Shown piece by piece: positions 17,076 through 24,123 of a stretch of 64,000 nucleotides of DNA (positions are counted from its first letter, which is position 1; each line of letters starts with the position of its first letter). The position numbers and the translations under genes were made by a program. The DNA comes from Oleidesulfovibrio alaskensis DSM 16109 (GTDB taxonomy: Bacteria; Desulfobacterota; Desulfovibrionia; Desulfovibrionales; Desulfovibrionaceae), in the NCBI RefSeq assembly GCF_000482745.1, contig NZ_AXWQ01000015.1, positions 62,001-126,000 of the forward strand, given 5' to 3'. The notes below the pieces were generated by a model. It saw only the letters and a program-made list of their open reading frames with translations. It ran no database searches and was not told where the DNA came from.

Positions 17076-17927
17076 TTACAGGTATCCGTCCATGATGGTG
17101 TCCAGTGTTCCGTGGTCGACCGGCTGCTTGCACAGGGGGCCTTTCTGCAGAAAGTCGTACCGGCTATCAAGGGTGGGACGCGGATTTTTGTACAGCACGC
17201 CAATGGGGATGCGTTCGCCGAACTCCTGCGCCTTTTCCATTGCCCCATGCCAGTCGGTGGGGTCGTAGTCTGCCGGCAGTTCATAACAGCGTTGTTTATA
17301 CCATCCGAATGTATTTACTTTATTAAAGGAAATGCAGGGCGAAAAAATATCGACCAGCGCAAACCCTTTATGTCTGATGGCCTGCTTCATGACGGAGACA
17401 AGGTGAGGTACGTTGCCTGAAAAAGCACGCGCCACAAAGCTGCATTTCATACCGATGGCCACGGCCACCGGATTGAAGGGGGAGTTGTAAACCCCTCCGG
17501 GCTGTGATTTCGTGACGTGTCCTTCCATGGTGGTGGGGCTGGCCTGCCCTTTGGTCAGACCGTAAATCTGGTTGTCATGTGCCAGAAGAGTCAGGTCCAC
17601 ATTTCTTCTGATCGCAGCAAGAAAATGGTTCCCGCCCTCACCGTAGTTGCAGCCGTCGCCGCTTTCGGCAATGACAGTCAGGGCCGGGTTGGCCAGCTTT
17701 ACGGCCTGTGCCGAGGGCAGCCCTCTCCCGTGCAGTCCGTTGAACCCGTTCAGGCTGATATAATGCGGAGCTTTGGCAGCCTGACCGATACCCGAAACAT
17801 GAGCAACATCTCGCGGAGCAAGATTAAGTTCCGAAAGAGTCTGCTTAAGCGCTTTCAATACGTCATGGTTTCCGCATCCGGGGCACCACGAGGTGGTATA
17901 TTCGCCGTATTCCTTTATATCAATCAT
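17076..17927 (-). CDS. korB: 2-oxoacid:ferredoxin oxidoreductase, beta subunit
   Basis: This 283-residue subunit carries thiamine diphosphate. The signature GDGCNYGEGGNHFLAAIRRN matches the TPP/Mg-binding motif (GDG...N), and WCPGCGNHDVLKAL and SGIGQAAKAPHYI are typical of the KorB class. It pairs with the gamma-alpha subunit encoded three bases upstream to oxidise a 2-oxoacid, most likely 2-oxoglutarate, to the acyl-CoA while reducing ferredoxin. A substrate such as pyruvate or a branched-chain oxoacid cannot be excluded. It has no ferredoxin domain of its own, so it needs a separate acceptor or subunit. Confidence 0.9.
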   Translation of the reverse strand: MIDIKEYGEYTTSWCPGCGNHDVLKALKQTLSELNLAPRDVAHVSGIGQAAKAPHYISLNGFNGLHGRGLPSAQAVKLANPALTVIAESGDGCNYGEGGNHFLAAIRRNVDLTLLAHDNQIYGLTKGQASPTTMEGHVTKSQPGGVYNSPFNPVAVAIGMKCSFVARAFSGNVPHLVSVMKQAIRHKGFALVDIFSPCISFNKVNTFGWYKQRCYELPADYDPTDWHGAMEKAQEFGERIPIGVLYKNPRPTLDSRYDFLQKGPLCKQPVDHGTLDTIMDGYL

Positions 17928-17930
17928 GAA

Positions 17931-19625
17931 TCAGCCCTCCTCTTCTCCGAGGTTCTGCAGGATATACCGGGGGGTGAACGGTCTGCCGTCATAGCGCAGC
18001 ACAGTGCGGTGCACTTTAAAACCGGTTTCCTGCCGGATCAGTTTCATGAACTGTGCCGTGGCGTTCCCTTCTATTCCGATAACTTCTTCAGCATTTTCAA
18101 GAAGCGGCATAAAGCTCTCCGGGGCAAGGGGCCATACCTGTGTAAAGCTGAGCACGCCGACCCTGGCTCCCTTACGGCGCATCCGCGCAGCAGCTTCGCG
18201 GGCGGGGCCTTCGGTACTGCCCCAGCATACGAGTATGCGGGAGGCTCCCTCATCGCCGAAATAACGCGGAGCGAGCGTTTCAGCCCGCATTCCCTGCTCC
18301 TTGCGCATTCTTTTGTCATTCATGGCCACGCGGACATCCATGGACTCTGTTATGTGACCGTCCTCGGTATGCTCGTGACAGTCGGCAAGCACAAGCGCTT
18401 CGCTGAACCCGGGCAGTTTGCGGGGCGAAACTCCGTCTTCGGTGAACGCATACCGTTTGTAGCTGCGGTCTCCTTCGTTGCCGGTATCGGGTTCGGCCAC
18501 AGGAGCAAGCGCCGCAAGGTCAAACTTGTGCACGGCTCTGTAAGAATCCGCAAGATATTGATCCGTAAGAACAAATACAGGAGTTTGGAAACGTTCTGTC
18601 ACATCGAAAGAACGGTAGGTCAGTTCAAAGCAGTCTTCCACCGTTGCAGGAGCGTAAATCGCGCGAGGAAATTCGCCATGCCCTGCATAGAGTGCCAGAT
18701 TGAGGTCGGCCTGTTCTGTTCTGGTGGGAAGCCCAGTGGCAGGACCGGGGCGCTGTGCCAGCACGATGACGATGGGCGATTCCATCACGCCGGCCAGACT
18801 GACGGCTTCGGTCATAAGAGCAAAACCGCCGCCCGATGTGGGCACAAGGGTTTTCGCTCCGGCGTAGACTGACCCCAGCCCCATGTTCAGTGCAGCTACT
18901 TCGTCCTCGGCCTGCTCTACGATCAGCTGCATGCGTTCAGCATATGTAATGAGGTTCTGCGCTACAGAGGTGGCCGGTGTCATGGGATAAAAGAAGCAGC
19001 ATTTGACACCAGCGGCCAATGCCCCGAGCGCAATGGCTTCGTTGCCGTGAATTACCATCCTTCCGGAATCGCCTTCGGCAGGCGGCAGAGGTGTGCAGCT
19101 TGATTTATGCGCTTCTGTCCAGCGGCATGCTTCGTCCAGTACAGTGAGGTTTTGCGTCACCACCTCATCACCTTTACGCCGGAACGTGTTGCGGATCAGC
19201 TTCTGCAGCACTTCCTGCCCGATGCCCAGCAGCTCTGCCACCACTGCCAGTCCGGCAATGTTCTGATAAATGGGTCGGGGAGCAAGCTCTTTGAAGGGGA
19301 CCCTGACAGCCTTGAGTCCTTCAGGGTCAAGCGTTTCATCCAGAATGACAATGCCGGACTCTGTCATGTTGGCTTTGTGGCGGGAAACGGTTTCCTGATC
19401 AAGCGCCACAAGAATGTCAATGCCGTCCACAGGTGAAACAATCTCACCGTTGCCGGTTCTGATTCGATATGTATTGTGTCCCCCGCGCACGCGGGACATG
19501 TAATGCTGGGCTACAAGCACTTCATAGCCGCTGCGGGCCAGAGCCTTGGTCAGCATCTGTCCTATGGTGACAAGGCCCTGACCGGCCTCGCCGCCTATGA
19601 CGATATGCTTGTCTTTCGTTTCCAC
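17931..19625 (-). CDS. korA: 2-oxoacid:acceptor oxidoreductase, fused gamma-alpha subunit
   Basis: This 564-residue protein joins a gamma domain (residues 1 to about 185, starting HIVIGGEAGQGLVTIG) to the alpha pyrimidine-binding domain (from about 195, GNEAIALGALAAGVKCCFFYPMTPATSV) and a C-terminal transketolase-like domain (ILVCWGSTEGPAREAAARM). This fusion is common in KGOR and related enzymes of anaerobes. With KorB it forms the heterodimeric enzyme that links oxoacids to CoA thioesters and reduced ferredoxin. It is first in the korA-korB-dsrE unit. The substrate is inferred. Confidence 0.9.
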   Translation of the reverse strand: METKDKHIVIGGEAGQGLVTIGQMLTKALARSGYEVLVAQHYMSRVRGGHNTYRIRTGNGEIVSPVDGIDILVALDQETVSRHKANMTESGIVILDETLDPEGLKAVRVPFKELAPRPIYQNIAGLAVVAELLGIGQEVLQKLIRNTFRRKGDEVVTQNLTVLDEACRWTEAHKSSCTPLPPAEGDSGRMVIHGNEAIALGALAAGVKCCFFYPMTPATSVAQNLITYAERMQLIVEQAEDEVAALNMGLGSVYAGAKTLVPTSGGGFALMTEAVSLAGVMESPIVIVLAQRPGPATGLPTRTEQADLNLALYAGHGEFPRAIYAPATVEDCFELTYRSFDVTERFQTPVFVLTDQYLADSYRAVHKFDLAALAPVAEPDTGNEGDRSYKRYAFTEDGVSPRKLPGFSEALVLADCHEHTEDGHITESMDVRVAMNDKRMRKEQGMRAETLAPRYFGDEGASRILVCWGSTEGPAREAAARMRRKGARVGVLSFTQVWPLAPESFMPLLENAEEVIGIEGNATAQFMKLIRQETGFKVHRTVLRYDGRPFTPRYILQNLGEEEG

Positions 19626-19682
19626 GTGAAGCTCCTTGTGTTGGTGGACAGGGGCGTTTTTCCAGACGCCCGGGCAACGCCG

Positions 19683-20192
19683 CTAAGCCTGCGCAGGCGG
19701 GGTGAAGACTCGGGCCGAAAGCTCTTTATCAAGCATCAGCAGGCCCTGACCTTCACCGCCTATAAGCCGCAGCTTATGTACCAGATCTGCCACTGTGGCT
19801 TCTTCTTCCACTTGCTCCGAAATAAACCACTGCAGGAAAATCGAACCGGCATGGTCGCGTTCGTCCAGAGCAAGATCGGCAAGCGTATGGATAAGGCCGG
19901 TGACATGCTTTTCATGCTCCAGCACCTTTTCAAATACGTCGAGAGGCCCGCCCCACTCGCTGGGCGGTGCGTCAATGGGCTGCATGATGGCTCTTCCGCC
20001 CCGTTCCATGATGTAATCATAAAACTTCATGGCATGGAATAACTCTTCCTGAGCCTGCATCCGCATCCAGTTTGCAAAACCCGCCAGTCCGAGGTTGTTG
20101 CAGTATGACGACATGGACAGGTACAGATAGCTTGAATACAGCTCCCACTTGACCTGATCATTAAAGGCTTTTTCCATTGTCTGACTAAGCAT
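19683..20192 (-). CDS. Ferritin (FtnA-like)
   Basis: This 169-residue non-haem ferritin stores iron. A four-helix bundle is evident, with ferroxidase-type glutamates and histidine in WELYSSYLYLSM, EELFHAMKFYDYIMERGG, and later EQVEEEATVADLVHKL. I start it at ATG 20192 because the ferritin N-terminus (LSQTMEKAFNDQVKWE) begins there and GGAG lies before it; an upstream in-frame extension exists but looks non-coding. It lies 57 bases from korA and has its own candidate promoter, so it is probably separately expressed. Iron or redox control is plausible, but I see no clear Fur box. Confidence 0.93.
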   Translation of the reverse strand: MLSQTMEKAFNDQVKWELYSSYLYLSMSSYCNNLGLAGFANWMRMQAQEELFHAMKFYDYIMERGGRAIMQPIDAPPSEWGGPLDVFEKVLEHEKHVTGLIHTLADLALDERDHAGSIFLQWFISEQVEEEATVADLVHKLRLIGGEGQGLLMLDKELSARVFTPPAQA

Positions 20193-20258
20193 GTTTTCTC
20201 CCGATGTTATACCGGCTTTGATGTTCATAAAAGTAATCGGCATGTTGCACTATCTTCC

Positions 20259-20286
20259 ATCATACATGACAGAAGGAAATCTGCAA
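20259..20286 (-). promoter_or_regulatory. Candidate sigma-70 promoter for ferritin
   Basis: On the minus strand TTGCAG and TATGAT are separated by 16 bases, about 60 bases upstream of the ferritin start. Confidence 0.4.
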
Positions 20287-20376
20287 GGACTATCCTTGAT
20301 TTCATAGTTGCCAGCGATGGTTCCTTACGCTATGAGAGCGTTGCTATACAGCTAACTCAATCAAGGGGGCCGGGTC

Positions 20377-20589
20377 ATGTGGGGAACATCCTACAGCCGT
20401 GCGCGGCAGGCACAGACAACCATTGTCTGCCGTGAATGCGGCGGCACGTTGCGTGCTGAGCGCACCTGCCATGATGTCTATCTGCGGTGTACTGCCTGCA
20501 ACAAGGTCACACAGGTGCAGGAACACATTGACGAAATGGATGAAGCGCTTGAAAGCTTTATGGAAAATGTCTTCTGTGACAGAGTGTGA
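20377..20589 (+). CDS. Dual-CXXC zinc-ribbon-like small protein
   Basis: This 70-residue protein has two CxxC pairs (C18/C21 and C38/C41), an extra C31 and a late cysteine, followed by an acidic helical tail (EHIDEMDEALESFMENV). The pairs could hold one zinc ion or act in thiol redox. I recall a family described as dual CXXC motif small (seleno)proteins in Desulfovibrio relatives; here all positions are cysteine codons. The start ATG 20377 is preceded by AAGGGGG. It is monocistronic, with a strong bidirectional terminator behind it. The function is unknown. Confidence 0.75.
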   Translation: MWGTSYSRARQAQTTIVCRECGGTLRAERTCHDVYLRCTACNKVTQVQEHIDEMDEALESFMENVFCDRV

Positions 20590-20598
20590 CAGGAAAAA

Positions 20599-20634
20599 CA
20601 GCCGGGCCGTGAAACATCACGGCCCGGCTGTTTT
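20599..20634. terminator. Bidirectional terminator
   Basis: The 13-bp stem CAGCCGGGCCGTG/CACGGCCCGGCTG is flanked by an A-rich left side and TTTT on the right, so it can serve both the dual-CXXC gene and the convergent CysH-like gene. Confidence 0.88.
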
Positions 20635-20659
20635 ATGTGGTGCGGACTGCATGATTGCG

Positions 20660-21346
20660 TTAAAAGTAGCCGAGACTGCGTAACGTCTGCATATTCTGCT
20701 CTTTAACAGCGTTTCTGCCCTGCCGCTCATGCCCGGATGTATTCGTGGGCGGGCTTGTGCAGGGTTTGCAGCCAAGTGAGCGGTAGCCCTCATCATACAA
20801 GGGGCAGTAAGGCAGCTGACGCTCGAAAGTATATGCCCACACATCCATCTCGTTGAAATCAAAAATGGGATGCAGGCGCTGATGAGGTGGTGAAATAACC
20901 TTTTCCGCATGCCCCGATGAAGCTCTTGCGGGGTGTTCGTCTCGGCGTATGCCTGTCAGCAGAATGCTTACGTTCAGGCTTTTAACGGCATGCTGCAAGG
21001 GGAGGACTTTCAGGCGGCGGCAGCAGTCCACCACGTTTGCGGCCACAGGATAGCCGGTGTTGTCAGCTGGCGGGGTGACTATGTGCATATCCAGCTGCCA
21101 GCTGGCTGCCAGTTTGTCCCGAAAGGTTGTCACCTCGGGAAATTTGCAGCCTGTGTCAAGGCTGAGCACCCGCGGCGGAGCACTTATGCCCGCATCGCGC
21201 AGCACATTGCGCCACAGGTCAAGAACCACGGTTGAATCTTTTCCGCCTGTCCATGCCACCACGACAGATGACGGCGGAGTGCCGTTGCTGATGATTGTTT
21301 CGAGCAGTGATCGCGCGTAGGCTGTTTTTTGTGAAAGCTGTATCAT
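20660..21346 (-). CDS. CysH-like PAPS/APS reductase family protein
   Basis: This 228-residue PP-loop protein has the nucleotide motif WTGGKDST (32-39) and the four cysteines expected for the [4Fe-4S] type of assimilatory APS reductase: C108-C109 (DCCRRLKVLPL) and C193-x-x-C196 (GYRSLGCKPCT). The C-terminal catalytic ECGxH-type tail of classical CysH is not visible; the protein ends RSLGYF. It may reduce or bind an adenylated sulfate, or be a divergent PP-loop enzyme. I chose ATG 21346 because homology-like sequence starts there. The gene is divergent from the PNPOx-like gene, 27 bases apart. Confidence 0.7.
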   Translation of the reverse strand: MIQLSQKTAYARSLLETIISNGTPPSSVVVAWTGGKDSTVVLDLWRNVLRDAGISAPPRVLSLDTGCKFPEVTTFRDKLAASWQLDMHIVTPPADNTGYPVAANVVDCCRRLKVLPLQHAVKSLNVSILLTGIRRDEHPARASSGHAEKVISPPHQRLHPIFDFNEMDVWAYTFERQLPYCPLYDEGYRSLGCKPCTSPPTNTSGHERQGRNAVKEQNMQTLRSLGYF

Positions 21347-21373
21347 CCGTCTGTCCGAAAAAGTTGAGGCATT

Positions 21374-21829
21374 ATGCTGAATACAATGCTGTCGATGCTG
21401 GGAAGTCACGGGCTGTGCGTACTGGCCACAGCCGCTGCCACGGCAGGGGCTGTGGTGCCCCATTGCTCACTGATGTCGTATGTTGTTACCGGTGAGGGTG
21501 TATCGCTATATGTTGCCACAGGCAAGAACAGTCGCAAGTATGAAAACATGCGGGCCAACCCGGTGGTCAGTATTCTTGTGGATAACAGAGACACAGCCGG
21601 AAACGGCCCGTATGCACTTACTCTGGCTGCACAGGCTGTTATTGACCTGCCCTGCGCAGAACGGCGCAAAGCTGCCGGCCTGCTTGCCGCAAGCCATGCT
21701 CCCTTGCGTCAATTGCTGGAAACGCCGTCATGTGCTGTCGTCCGGCTTGATGTGTCTGAAATGACGCTGCTGACGGATGTCCGGACTGCCTTTACAGAAA
21801 AAATCGAACTATCCCAAAAAACCGCTTGA
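21374..21829 (+). CDS. Pyridoxamine 5'-phosphate oxidase-like flavin-binding protein
   Basis: This 151-residue protein has the split beta-barrel of the PNPOx-like family: LCVLATAAATAGAVVPHCSLMSYVV near the start, VSLYVATGKNSRKYENMRANPVVSILVDNRD in the middle, and a C-terminal strand with a conserved-looking VVRLDVSEMTLL. Such proteins bind FMN or F420 and often reduce or carry small flavins, but the substrate is unknown. It shares an intergenic region of 27 bases with the divergent CysH-like gene, which suggests shared control. The tRNA promoter overlaps its last codons. Confidence 0.75.
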   Translation: MLNTMLSMLGSHGLCVLATAAATAGAVVPHCSLMSYVVTGEGVSLYVATGKNSRKYENMRANPVVSILVDNRDTAGNGPYALTLAAQAVIDLPCAERRKAAGLLAASHAPLRQLLETPSCAVVRLDVSEMTLLTDVRTAFTEKIELSQKTA

Positions 21830-21854
21830 CGTCTTCGGGCGTCACACATATAAG
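21826..21854 (+). promoter_or_regulatory. Sigma-70 promoter for the tRNA-Arg pair
   Basis: TTGACG (21826-21831) and TATAAG (21849-21854) are exactly 17 bases apart and lie about 60 bases upstream of the first tRNA-Arg, overlapping the stop codon of the PNPOx-like gene. Confidence 0.75.
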
Positions 21855-21914
21855 GCACTTCCACGTTGCGGGAATTTCTGTTCAGCACAATGAACAGTGC
21901 CTGAAACGTATTGC

Positions 21915-21991
21915 GCGTCCGTAGCTCAGTTGGATAGAGCACATGGCTACGAACCATGCGGTCGGAGGTTCGAATCCTTTCGGGCGCGCCA
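21915..21991 (+). tRNA. tRNA-Arg (ACG), copy 1
   Basis: This is a 77-base cloverleaf with encoded CCA. The acceptor is GCGTCCG/CGGGCGC with one U-G pair, the D-arm is GCTC...GAGC, the anticodon stem is CATGG/CCATG, the loop CTACGAA has anticodon ACG at 21949-21951, and the T-arm is GGAGGTTCGAATCCTT. The A34 is expected to be edited to inosine by TadA, whose gene lies at 30092. Confidence 0.97.
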
Positions 21992-22018
21992 CTTCAGAAC
22001 ATAATTTTTAGCTGTGCT

Positions 22019-22095
22019 GCGCCCGTAGCTCAGTTGGATAGAGCACATGGCTACGAACCATGCGGTCGGAGGTTCGAATCCTTTCGGGCGCGCCA
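22019..22095 (+). tRNA. tRNA-Arg (ACG), copy 2
   Basis: This second copy starts 104 bases after the first and differs within the gene only at base 4 (C for T), which turns the acceptor U-G wobble into a C-G pair. The anticodon ACG is at 22053-22055 and CCA is encoded. It shares a transcript with copy 1. Confidence 0.97.
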
Positions 22096-22101
22096 GCTTA
22101 C

Positions 22102-22128
22102 AAAACCCCGGTTTCCGGGGTTTTTTTT
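22102..22128 (+). terminator. Terminator after tRNA-Arg pair
   Basis: The stem AAACCCCGG/CCGGGGTTT with a TTT loop is followed by a run of eight T's in total. Confidence 0.93.
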
Positions 22129-22236
22129 ATGTCCTTGATTCACTTTTCACAAAAATCAGCGGCCCTGCCCTGCCCATCCCGAAAAAAAGCAGATGCCGCC
22201 GGCAATTCATTGCAGAATATTCTGATCATCCGCGTA

Positions 22237-22268
22237 AAAAAAGACCGCCGGTATTCCGGCGGTCTTTT
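22237..22268 (-). terminator. Terminator after the OmpH/Skp-like gene
   Basis: The stem AAAGACCGCCGG/CCGGCGGTCTTT has T runs on both sides; it lies 24 bases past the minus-strand stop. Confidence 0.88.
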
Positions 22269-22291
22269 CAGATCTTCGTGTTTACAGCGTG

Positions 22292-22804
22292 TTATTTGGT
22301 ATCCGGTGCCGGTGCGTCGCCGGTGGAGTTGGTTTCCTCAAAAGTGACACTGAGCTTATTCATTTCACTGATGATGTCCGAAGTCACGTCTACGCTATCG
22401 TCGTAGGAAATGACTCCTTCCTTATGCATGAGTACGGCGTAGCCTTTTTCGGCTCTGTACTTCTGCATCACGCTTTTAAGATTTTCATCCAGCGCAACCA
22501 TGACGCGCTGCTGGGCGGCATTGACTCTGTTGCGCAGGTCGGTGATGGAGGCATGCATTTTCTGCGTGGCTTCTTCATTTCCCTGAGCATTCTGCATTTC
22601 TGCCTGCATGCCTTCAAATTCTTTTCTGGCGTCGGCCGCCAGATTTTCAAGATATTCCTGTCCGGCCTTTGCGGCTGTGGATTCTTCGTAGACACGGGTC
22701 ATGTCCACAACACCCACAACGGGGGTATTTTTAGCAGGCTGGTTACAGCCGGCCAGAACCAGCATGCTCATAACCGTCAAAAATAAAACAGCACGTTTTT
22801 TCAT
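22292..22804 (-). CDS. OmpH/Skp-like lipoprotein
   Basis: This 170-residue protein has a lipoprotein signal (lipobox LVLAGC, C20) and a long coiled-coil region (about residues 45-125) rich in E, A, Q and K, followed by YAVLMHKEGVISYDDSVDVTSDII, the OmpH/Skp C-terminal pattern. Skp-type proteins chaperone outer-membrane proteins in the periplasm; a lipid anchor is unusual for classical Skp. The ATG at 22804 follows GGAG. The tail (ETNSTGDAPAPDTK) looks disordered. It is followed by a terminator; the transglycosylase gene lies upstream on the same strand, 121 bases away. Confidence 0.8.
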   Translation of the reverse strand: MKKRAVLFLTVMSMLVLAGCNQPAKNTPVVGVVDMTRVYEESTAAKAGQEYLENLAADARKEFEGMQAEMQNAQGNEEATQKMHASITDLRNRVNAAQQRVMVALDENLKSVMQKYRAEKGYAVLMHKEGVISYDDSVDVTSDIISEMNKLSVTFEETNSTGDAPAPDTK

Positions 22805-22925
22805 CAAAAACTCCAGTTAACGTTGATAATTATGATGCCTGCGGCAATCGCGCACAGGCCGGTATACAAAAACAGACATTGGCGACACTACATTTTCCGT
22901 TCCGGTGCGGCAATGGCTTTGTCTG

Positions 22926-24092
22926 TCAGAGTGCAACAAACTCTTTGCGCGCTTGCCCCACTTTCCACAGATATCTGCGGGTTTCCATGGACGGAAGCCG
23001 CTTTTGCAGCCTGTCATACACTTCGTCGGGCGAAAGTGAGTTGATGATTTCTGCGGCAGTCCGCCTGTTCTGATGGAAGCTGCGCAACACGGCTCCTGCG
23101 CCGCCGTTGTAAGCGGCAATCATGCAGTATTCGCGGGATACCGGATGGCGGATGTCGGAAAGGTACCTGTTATTGAGAATGAAAAGATACGCTGTGCCGT
23201 AGCGGATATTGATCTCGGGATCAAAAAGCTGCTCCGGCGTCGGGGAACCTTTTCTGCCGTTAAGCATTGTATACACGTCGCTTCCCGCGGTGGAAGGCAC
23301 AACCTGCATAAGTCCGTAAGCGGGAGCATGGCTGACCGCAAAGGGGTTGAAGTCACTTTCCGTTTTCATGACGGCGTATACCAGATTGGGGCTTATTCCG
23401 TACTCACGGGCAAACCGCCGGACAGGCTCACGAAACTTGCGCGCCCGGATATGCAGATGGTCTTTGACCATGGCAAACGAGACACTGTGTACAGTAACCC
23501 GTTTTCCGTCCACTGTGACCTGCCGCATGGTCCTTGCCCGCCGGATGAGATCGCTGGCGTAGCGCTCGGCACGCCATGCCCAACGTATGGGCTTGCCGTG
23601 GTAGTCTACCACCTCATTGTATAGAAAAGGTTCCTCGCCCAGACGAACCTCACCGGCGGAATACATATCCACAGCGCGCGGATCGGCGGGGGTCAGCAGC
23701 GTGGTTACAATGGCACTGTGCAGGCTCTTTTCTGGTGATTTGTCGTCAACAGTCTCCACAGTCACAACGCCTTTGTCAAAATCAACGCTGGCACGCGACA
23801 GATAATTCTGTGTGTATTTGACATATTCTTTGGGACCGGCCTCTCTGGTTTCATCCTTGCCCCATTTGCCTGCCACGGCGTCTCTGAATTCCTGCAGGCG
23901 GCGGGCAAGCTGTTTGAGGTCAGCCTCCAGCTGTGCCGGATTCATGGCATAGCGGATACCCTTGTCACGGGCCAGTGCCGCGGCTCCGGCCATGTCTCCT
24001 GATGCGGCCACGCGGGCCATGCGTACCGCCTCGCCGGGGGTGCATGCGCAAAGCAGCGTTGCGCAAAGCAGCGGCAATGCCATTTTTTTCAT
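22926..24092 (-). CDS. Lytic murein transglycosylase (MltC-like lipoprotein)
   Basis: This 388-residue protein has a lipoprotein signal ending LLCAC (C17), a long N-terminal domain, and a C-terminal SLT domain (from about residue 225). The catalytic glutamate lies in VMKTESDFNPFAVS, with the family motifs YGLMQVVPSTAG, NIRYGTAYL and YCMIAAYNGGAGAVLRSF. It cleaves glycan strands with formation of anhydromuramic acid and acts at the outer membrane. The N-terminal domain and overall layout match MltC. ATG 24092 with AGGTG before it is preferred to the GTG at 24101. The gene follows spoIID-like by about 30 bases. Confidence 0.88.
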   Translation of the reverse strand: MKKMALPLLCATLLCACTPGEAVRMARVAASGDMAGAAALARDKGIRYAMNPAQLEADLKQLARRLQEFRDAVAGKWGKDETREAGPKEYVKYTQNYLSRASVDFDKGVVTVETVDDKSPEKSLHSAIVTTLLTPADPRAVDMYSAGEVRLGEEPFLYNEVVDYHGKPIRWAWRAERYASDLIRRARTMRQVTVDGKRVTVHSVSFAMVKDHLHIRARKFREPVRRFAREYGISPNLVYAVMKTESDFNPFAVSHAPAYGLMQVVPSTAGSDVYTMLNGRKGSPTPEQLFDPEINIRYGTAYLFILNNRYLSDIRHPVSREYCMIAAYNGGAGAVLRSFHQNRRTAAEIINSLSPDEVYDRLQKRLPSMETRRYLWKVGQARKEFVAL

Positions 24093-24123
24093 TATTTTCA
24101 CCTGTCGTGCCGAAGCTGCGTCA

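Noticed and set aside
17517..18872. 451-codon plus-strand open frame
   Set aside because: It lies antisense to korB and korA, which have clear family motifs; the frame is a by-product of GC-rich third positions.
21956..22138. Open frame beginning MRSEVRILSGAP across the tRNA genes
   Set aside because: This is the well-known false protein read from the T-arm side of tRNA genes; both tRNAs fold perfectly here.
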